DNA of 34,874 bases. Origin: Treponema sp. GTDB lineage: Bacteria > Spirochaetota > Spirochaetia > Treponematales > Breznakiellaceae. Where the stretch lies: contig WQSQ01000015.1 in the NCBI GenBank assembly GCA_009787775.1, positions 1 through 34,874 on the forward strand, read 5' to 3'. The first letter of the stretch is position 1; every line of letters begins with the position of its first letter. The notes under the pieces were generated by a model that searched no databases, was not told the DNA's origin, and was given only the letters and a program-made list of their open reading frames with translations. The position numbers were made by a program, and so were the translations under genes. This document shows positions 30,132 through 34,874 of this stretch, piece by piece.

Positions 30132-31046
30132 TTATTCTTCAGCTTCCTGAAAATTGTTAATTATATTCCGTATGCTGTTTATATTTTCTGCGCTGATTCC
30201 GTCAATATCCAGTAATTCCTCAATTAATGAAATGTTATTAAACCCGTCCCTAAGAGCGTTTTCCAATTCTGTAACTCCTTCGCTGTTTTCCCCGTCTGCA
30301 ATCAGCAATATCTTTGCAATCGCAAAGCGTATACTGCTTCTGGCCGGATCTGAAGAAGACGCGGATGTTTGTAAAAGAGCCTGCCTGTATTCTTCAAGAG
30401 ACCTTGCGTATATTTCATGATATTCAAGTATCTGCGCGTATTCATAACGCACTTTGGGATCGGAAGAAATACTTAATATATTTGAATAGCTGTCAATCGC
30501 TTCTATTTTATTCTGCGCCTTCTGGCTGCGCGCGTGCAGGAGCATCACATTGGTATTTTCCAGAAGTGCAAACGGATATCTGTTTAAGACCTCTTCAGCT
30601 TCGCTGTAACGCTCCATCGCATATAACACAAGCGCATGATTGTATCCGTCATCCGAGCTTTCGGGAACAAGCGTGATAAGCCTTGAATAGTGCCTTGAAG
30701 CTATATCAAGATCTCCCGTTTTGATCCTCGTATAAGCGGCTGCCTTAAGTGCAAGAACATTATCCTGATCTCTTTGCAGAATGCTTTCAAAGTGCGTAAC
30801 AGCTTCATTGTATCTTTGTCTTTCAAACGCAAGCCGGCCGAGATTATACACCGACGCTGTCATGGTTCTGTCAGCCTGACTGGCGCGGTTAAGCCACTTC
30901 TCGGCATCTTCGTACTTCCCAATATCAAAATATGCCATTCCAATTGAATAATATTCTTCTGCCGATGCCGCCATGCCTGCGCAGCCGACTAAAAATACGG
31001 GAATCACAGAGATAAAAAAAAATAATGAAGCGAAAATCTTGTTCAT
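30132..31046 (-). CDS. TPR-repeat lipoprotein
   Basis: A 304-residue lipoprotein. I chose ATG 31046 because it gives a clean signal peptide (MNKIFASLFFFISVIPVFLV) with lipobox Cys22 (LVGC); a frame from further upstream would put 13 polar residues before it. At least three good TPR motifs follow (YSIGMAYFDIGKYEDAEKWL, YNLGRLAFERQRYNEAVTHF, ALKAAAYTRIKTGDLDIASR) and weaker ones to the end. Such lipoproteins serve as scaffolds at the envelope. There is no clear Shine-Dalgarno sequence before the ATG, and the sequence there is AT-rich. Downstream of the UPRT-like gene and upstream of DUF503 in one operon. Confidence 0.75.
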   Translation of the reverse strand: MNKIFASLFFFISVIPVFLVGCAGMAASAEEYYSIGMAYFDIGKYEDAEKWLNRASQADRTMTASVYNLGRLAFERQRYNEAVTHFESILQRDQDNVLALKAAAYTRIKTGDLDIASRHYSRLITLVPESSDDGYNHALVLYAMERYSEAEEVLNRYPFALLENTNVMLLHARSQKAQNKIEAIDSYSNILSISSDPKVRYEYAQILEYHEIYARSLEEYRQALLQTSASSSDPARSSIRFAIAKILLIADGENSEGVTELENALRDGFNNISLIEELLDIDGISAENINSIRNIINNFQEAEE

Positions 31047-31081
31047 ATAAATATTATTTATAACGCGCCATTGCCCACTCT

Positions 31082-32128
31082 TCACTTACCCAATACTGTA
31101 TTCTCAATTTCACGGAATTGTGATCGGTAAAGATTCGCGATTCCTGCACCGTAATCCGTAAGCAGCTGTATTATGTTTCTGGGGCTTGCCTCTCCATCCC
31201 GTCCGTTAATGCGATCTCCGGCGTCTCCCAGTCCCGGCATGATATAGGCATCATTGTTCATTACGCCGTCCATCCAGAGAGTATATATATCGCAGTTTTC
31301 AAGAGCGCGGACAACTCGCAGCGCGCCTTTCAAAGCGGCTATTACATTAAAGAACAAAATCGAACGCGGCCTTATTCCGGCGTTTTTTAAATATTTTATC
31401 ACTGTTACAATGCTTCCGGCTGTTGCGTTCATGGGGTCGGCGAATATCAAATCCTTACCGTCAAGATCCTCATGCTTAATGAAGGACTTACCGAGATCAA
31501 GGATATATTCCATATCTTTTTCCTGTTTACTGTCATTGCGGTAAATCCTGAAAAGGGCGAACGGTGTTACGTAGCCATTGGACGAATACTCTTCAATCTC
31601 TTTGCTCATGATCATTGAAGGCAGAAGAGCTCCGCGCAGCATGACGCACATTGCGGTATTGCCGATTTTGCTGTCAATATTCGTTATCTTGTGTACAGCG
31701 TAATTCTGCCGCGGCTGGGTTACGGGGGTTTTTACAATCAAGTGGTTTTTCTTTGTGCCTGAGCTTGCCCACGCAAGCTTAAAGAGCAACTCGTAAGCTC
31801 GCTGGATATAATATATAAATTCATTGTTATCAGTATTTACATCGCGCAATTTGGCGATAAGGCGGGACGCTTCGGAATGATCCTCCTGCGGAGATACGAA
31901 TGAGTAAACATGAATTCTGGGGTCTTTTTGGCATATTTCCTGCATCATATTGCCCATTTCGTTATATAGAGAAATAAGGTTATTCTGCGCGTCCTGACCG
32001 CCTGCTTGCAGTTCAGGGAAAATATCCAATGCTCTGTTGAAGAGCATATCCAGTGTTTTAAGGTTTTCCTTGTCACCGTCTGTTAAGTACCCGTCCAGCT
32101 CACATGCTTTTAAGATAACTTTACTCAT
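31082..32128 (-). CDS. Uracil phosphoribosyltransferase-like protein with N-terminal extension
   Basis: A 348-residue protein. The C-terminal part (about 140-340) has UPRT features: MLRGALLP, the PRPP-loop-like [20 protein letters not shown], and the uracil-binding [12 protein letters not shown] near the end, which is diagnostic of Upp. UPRT makes UMP from uracil and PRPP. The first 140 residues are an extra helical domain not present in ordinary 208-residue Upp, so this may be a distinct, possibly regulatory, subfamily. Canonical ATG; no Shine-Dalgarno sequence, but an extended -10 ends six bases ahead. First gene of the operon to 29185. Confidence 0.78.
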   Translation of the reverse strand: MSKVILKACELDGYLTDGDKENLKTLDMLFNRALDIFPELQAGGQDAQNNLISLYNEMGNMMQEICQKDPRIHVYSFVSPQEDHSEASRLIAKLRDVNTDNNEFIYYIQRAYELLFKLAWASSGTKKNHLIVKTPVTQPRQNYAVHKITNIDSKIGNTAMCVMLRGALLPSMIMSKEIEEYSSNGYVTPFALFRIYRNDSKQEKDMEYILDLGKSFIKHEDLDGKDLIFADPMNATAGSIVTVIKYLKNAGIRPRSILFFNVIAALKGALRVVRALENCDIYTLWMDGVMNNDAYIMPGLGDAGDRINGRDGEASPRNIIQLLTDYGAGIANLYRSQFREIENTVLGK

Positions 32129-32134
32129 GGAGAC

Positions 32135-32143
32135 AGTATAACA
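32135..32143 (-). promoter_or_regulatory. Extended -10 of the UPRT operon, leaderless layout
   Basis: On the minus strand TGT-TATACT ends exactly six bases before the ATG at 32128, with no ribosome site between. Confidence 0.55.
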
Positions 32144-32229
32144 GCGGCGGGAGGCTTGTGGCTAGTAGGCGTATGTAAACAGTCTGTTTCCAATCTTTAT
32201 GAACCATTAATCTCAGATACATTAGAAAA

Positions 32230-32345
32230 ACTATTCCGGTACGGCAGAAATAGTTCTACTGGACCGGTAGAAGAAGTTCTACCGTACCGGTAGAGATAAT
32301 TCTACCGGTGCAGTAGAGAAAATTCTACCGTACCGGTAGAGGTTA
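32230..32345. repeat. About 23-bp dyad repeat array 3
   Basis: About four units with starts near 32253, 32276, 32300 and 32323, plus a degenerate one before them. The core of each is the 15-bp dyad CTACCG-TAC-CGGTAG, best preserved in two units, separated by short A/T linkers. The sequence differs from arrays 1 and 2 but the period (23-24 bp) and GTAC centre are alike. It lies in the divergent region between the UPRT operon and tetR. Confidence 0.85.
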
Positions 32346-32443
32346 ACATTCAAAAAAAGACGATTTTCCTTTCCTATTGATGAATTTTTTATTATCTTTT
32401 ACTGCCGCAAGAATCAGGAATAGTCTTTGACGATCTATATGTA
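32346..32443. other. Rest of the UPRT-tetR intergenic region
   Basis: About 100 AT-rich bases between array 3 and the tetR promoter. Nothing recognised. Confidence 0.5.
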
Positions 32444-32472
32444 TTGACAAAATGCTGCCTTCCTTATATATT
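32444..32472 (+). promoter_or_regulatory. tetR-ATPase promoter
   Basis: Perfect TTGACA (32444-32449), a 17-base spacer and TATATT (32467-32472). The best -35/-10 pair in the window. Confidence 0.8.
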
Positions 32473-32478
32473 GACTTA

Positions 32479-32506
32479 TATGACCATATTTATCAAATGA
32501 GTCATA
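32479..32506 (+). promoter_or_regulatory. Candidate TetR operator
   Basis: Inverted repeat TATGAC (32479-32484) and GTCATA (32501-32506), 16 bases apart, starting at the predicted transcription start and 20 bases before the tetR ATG. Placement fits autorepression of the operon. Confidence 0.45.
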
Positions 32507-32525
32507 ATAGGTAATGGAGGATAGT

Positions 32526-33149
32526 ATGCCGCGGGCTTTAACGGAACAGGAAAAATGCAGGCTGTGTCAGAGGCTGCTTGATAAGGGAAGAGATATAGTT
32601 TTTGGTATTGGGATTAAAAAAATCAGCGTAGATGATATAACAAAAGCCGCCGGTATGGCAAAAGGCTCGTTCTATCATCACTTTGAATCAAAGGAAAAAT
32701 ATTTATATGAGCTGATAATGGACATCCATAAACAGATTTTTGAACAGGCGCAAAAGTATATAGAAACGGTAAATGGTTTAAAGGAAAAAACACAATTAAA
32801 ACAATACATTAGCGGTTTTCTTAATAATCTTTTCCATATGCCGCAGATGAAATTCTTAATAAAGAATTGCAATGACATAAATGATTTGATAGACGCAATG
32901 CCGGAAAATGAAAAAAAAGGAAAAAGCATAATTGATGCAGATTTATTTGAAAAACTTATCAATATGACAGGCATCAATACGGAAAAATTAAAGTCGGGTG
33001 TTATGCACAATTTTATGCACACTCTTTTTATGATTATGGGCTGCGATCTTATGATGGAAGACGACCTTGACGAAACATTTGAATTAATAATGGATAGTTT
33101 TATTTCATATTTAATAAACAGCGGCGTGGCCGCAGGAGACATAAAATGA
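32526..33149 (+). CDS. TetR-family regulator of the metal ATPase
   Basis: A 207-residue TetR-type repressor. The N-terminal helix-turn-helix is clear (IKKISVDDITKAAGMAKGSFYHHFESKEKYLYEL). The C-terminal ligand domain is rich in Met, His and Cys (GVMHNFMHTLFMIMGCDLMMEDD), and a CxxC lies at the N-terminus (EKCRLCQ), so metal sensing is plausible. I chose ATG 32526 with GGAGG six bases ahead; the ATG at 32514 is four codons earlier and contains that site. Its TGA overlaps the ATPase ATG (ATGA). TetR control of a P1B ATPase is less common than ArsR, MerR or CsoR control. Confidence 0.85.
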   Translation: MPRALTEQEKCRLCQRLLDKGRDIVFGIGIKKISVDDITKAAGMAKGSFYHHFESKEKYLYELIMDIHKQIFEQAQKYIETVNGLKEKTQLKQYISGFLNNLFHMPQMKFLIKNCNDINDLIDAMPENEKKGKSIIDADLFEKLINMTGINTEKLKSGVMHNFMHTLFMIMGCDLMMEDDLDETFELIMDSFISYLINSGVAAGDIK

Positions 33150-34874
33150 AGAATATACTTGATATCAATTTCAACGCGAAAAATAACCTTATAAGACTGA
33201 TATTCGGAGCTTGCGTTTACGCGTGCGCTTTTATAATAAACATAACCTCGCACGGCGGTACAGTTCCGTTTGTTCTTTTTGCAGCAGCCTATGTTATTCT
33301 GGGGTTTGATATTGTACTGCGCGCTCTTGCGAATCTTTTTCAGGGGAAGGTGTTCGATGAAAACTTCCTTATGAGTATCGCCACAATCGGGGCTTTTTTA
33401 ATAGGGGAAGCGCCGGAAGCTGCCGGCGTTATGCTGTTTTATCAGATTGGCGAGTATTTTCAGGAGATGGCGGTAGAGAAGTCAAAAAAATCCATTACCG
33501 GTCTTATGAATATAAAACCTGATTACGCGAATCTGTTAAAACAGGATGAGATAGTAAAAGTGCCGCCAGATACTGTTAATATCGGAGATTTTATTATCGT
33601 TAAACCCGGAGAAAAAATCCCGCTTGACGGAATAATAACAGAAGGCGCTTCGTTACTCGATACTTCTGCTCTGACAGGAGAATCTGTTCCCAGAACGGCG
33701 GAAGTAAACAGCGCTGTGCTTTCAGGCTGCGTTAACTTAAACGGAAAGTTAACAGTAAAAGTTACAAAGTTATTCGGCGAATCTACTGTTTCAAAAATCA
33801 TCGATCTTGTTGAAAACTCCGCTAATAAAAAAGCAAAGACAGAGAACTTTATTACAAGATTCGCGCGAATTTATACTCCTGTAGTTGTGCTTCTGGCTGC
33901 TTTACTTGCTGTAGTTCCGCCCTTGTTTTTATCCGGTGAATGGAACACATGGATTCACCGCGCGCTTGTATTCCTTGTCATTTCATGCCCTTGCGCTTTG
34001 GTTTTATCAATCCCGATGGGTTTTTTCGCAGGGATAGGAAAAGCTGCAAAGAGCGGAATACTTGTCAAAGGCGGAAATTATCTTGAAGCGTTAAGCCGGC
34101 TTGAGACAGTCGTATTTGATAAAACCGGAACATTGACAAAAGGCGTTTTTAAAGTTACGCAGATTAATTGCGCGCAAGGGTTCAGTGAAAATGAACTGCT
34201 TGAATTGGCTTCCTGCGCGGAGAGCGGTTCAAATCACCCGATAGCGTTATCTGTCATTAAAGAGTGCAGGGAGAGGAATCTTGCGGTTAATGAGCAAATA
34301 AAAGGAAAAGATTACACGGAAATCGCAGGATGCGGAGTGAGCGTTAAAATAAACGGAAATGTTATTTTAGCTGGTAATCAGAAATTAATGGAAAAGAACG
34401 GGATACGCGTTGATGATTCATTAAATTATGGCACAAGAGTATACGCGGCAAAAGACGGAGTATACGCAGGCTGTATTGTAATATCCGATGAAATAAAAAA
34501 AGACAGCAAGATCGCGGTATCTTCCCTTAAAAAGCGCGGAGTTAAAAAGACTGTAATGCTGACAGGAGATAATCCTGAAACCGCGCAAAAAATTGCAGAA
34601 GAACTTGAACTTGACGAAGTATACGCAGGACTTCTTCCCCATGAAAAGGTTCAGACGCTTCAAAAAATAAACGGACATAAAACAGCGGGAAGCAAACTTG
34701 CTTTTGCAGGAGACGGCATTAATGACGCGCCGTCACTTGCAATCGCCGACATCGGCATCGCGATGGGAGCGCTTGGCTCAGACGCCGCAATCGAAGCCGC
34801 CGATGTTGTTTTAATGACAGATGAGCCTTCCAGGATATGTCAGGCGATGGATATCGCGAAGTATACAGGGAGAA
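33146..34874 (+). CDS. P1B-type heavy-metal ATPase (3' end beyond window)
   Basis: A transition-metal efflux ATPase; 576 codons are inside the window and the frame stays open at the edge. The membrane metal site is SCPCALVLSIP (C281-P-C283). The phosphorylated Asp325 is in VFDKTGTLTKG, the HP motif is SGSNHPIALS, and the hinge GDGINDAPSLAIADIGIAMG is intact. CPC followed by ALVLSIP is typical of the Zn/Cd/Pb (ZntA/CadA) group rather than the Cu group. There is no N-terminal HMA domain: only about 15 residues precede the first span, so the regulatory metal-binding domain is missing. It is translationally coupled to tetR. Confidence 0.92.
   Translation, partial: MKNILDINFNAKNNLIRLIFGACVYACAFIINITSHGGTVPFVLFAAAYVILGFDIVLRALANLFQGKVFDENFLMSIATIGAFLIGEAPEAAGVMLFYQIGEYFQEMAVEKSKKSITGLMNIKPDYANLLKQDEIVKVPPDTVNIGDFIIVKPGEKIPLDGIITEGASLLDTSALTGESVPRTAEVNSAVLSGCVNLNGKLTVKVTKLFGESTVSKIIDLVENSANKKAKTENFITRFARIYTPVVVLLAALLAVVPPLFLSGEWNTWIHRALVFLVISCPCALVLSIPMGFFAGIGKAAKSGILVKGGNYLEALSRLETVVFDKTGTLTKGVFKVTQINCAQGFSENELLELASCAESGSNHPIALSVIKECRERNLAVNEQIKGKDYTEIAGCGVSVKINGNVILAGNQKLMEKNGIRVDDSLNYGTRVYAAKDGVYAGCIVISDEIKKDSKIAVSSLKKRGVKKTVMLTGDNPETAQKIAEELELDEVYAGLLPHEKVQTLQKINGHKTAGSKLAFAGDGINDAPSLAIADIGIAMGALGSDAAIEAADVVLMTDEPSRICQAMDIAKYTGR

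Noticed and set aside
32678-33253. Minus-strand open frame of 191 codons
   Set aside because: Antisense to tetR and the start of the ATPase gene, both of which carry clear family motifs and correct ribosome sites or coupling.

Overview
The window reads as chromosomal DNA of a spirochaete, most likely a treponeme related to free-living or gut-symbiont species. This is inference from gene content: an Mce/Mla-type lipid ABC transporter beside TPR lipoproteins, short SPOR and LapA-like envelope proteins next to miaB, Lpl-type sugar ABC transport, and lipoboxes ending in Ser-Cys or Gly-Cys. No rRNA or other decisive marker is present. I see no phage, transposase or CRISPR. Both tRNA genes lack an encoded CCA tail, which fits the CCA-adding enzyme gene at 5.4-6.8 kb.

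Layout. 1-60 is the 3' part of tRNA-Ala(CGC). 87-5271 (minus) is a probable long operon: thiN, folD, two paralogous small membrane proteins, miaB, a LapA-like protein and a SPOR-domain protein. 5410-6804 (plus) is the CCA/poly(A) nucleotidyltransferase, which runs into a 23-bp tandem array. 6984-7057 (minus) is a CAU-anticodon tRNA that resembles tRNA-Ile2. 7247-11944 (plus) is an Mce transport operon (permease, ATPase, a 20-codon mini-ORF, MCE-domain protein, TPR lipoprotein) ending in argD. 11978-16904 (minus) is a DNA-repair/tRNA-modification operon: family-4 uracil-DNA glycosylase, priA, a QueH-TcdA fusion, and a TtcA-like sulfurtransferase.

17070-17525 is nrdR with two NrdR-box-like sites in its promoter. 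17815-18951 is a GT4 glycosyltransferase, followed by a second 23-bp array related to the first. 19219-22012 (minus) carries a sialate-type acetylesterase overlapping nadE. 22167-26788 (plus) is an Lpl-type ABC importer (two permeases and a binding protein, with no ATPase) followed by an oligogalacturonate-lyase-like protein; together with the divergent esterase it looks like a locus for acetylated pectic or hemicellulosic oligosaccharides. 26866-29163 (plus) is a lipid-phosphate operon (DAG-kinase-like, PlsC-like, HAD phosphatase). 29185-32128 (minus) is a UPRT-like protein, a TPR lipoprotein, a DUF503 protein and a lipoprotein. 32526 to the end (plus) is a TetR regulator coupled to a P1B-type metal ATPase cut by the window edge.

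The most notable signals are: (i) five transcription-unit-leading genes whose ATG lies 6-7 nt after a -10 hexamer with no Shine-Dalgarno sequence, which suggests leaderless mRNAs; (ii) three arrays of about 23-bp dyad units at transcription-unit boundaries; (iii) the QueH-TcdA fusion, whose linker coincides with an inverted repeat; (iv) a branched, three-way-junction terminator between the binding protein and the lyase; (v) NrdR boxes placed to autoregulate nrdR; and (vi) a mini-ORF joined by ATGA overlaps on both sides inside the Mce operon.
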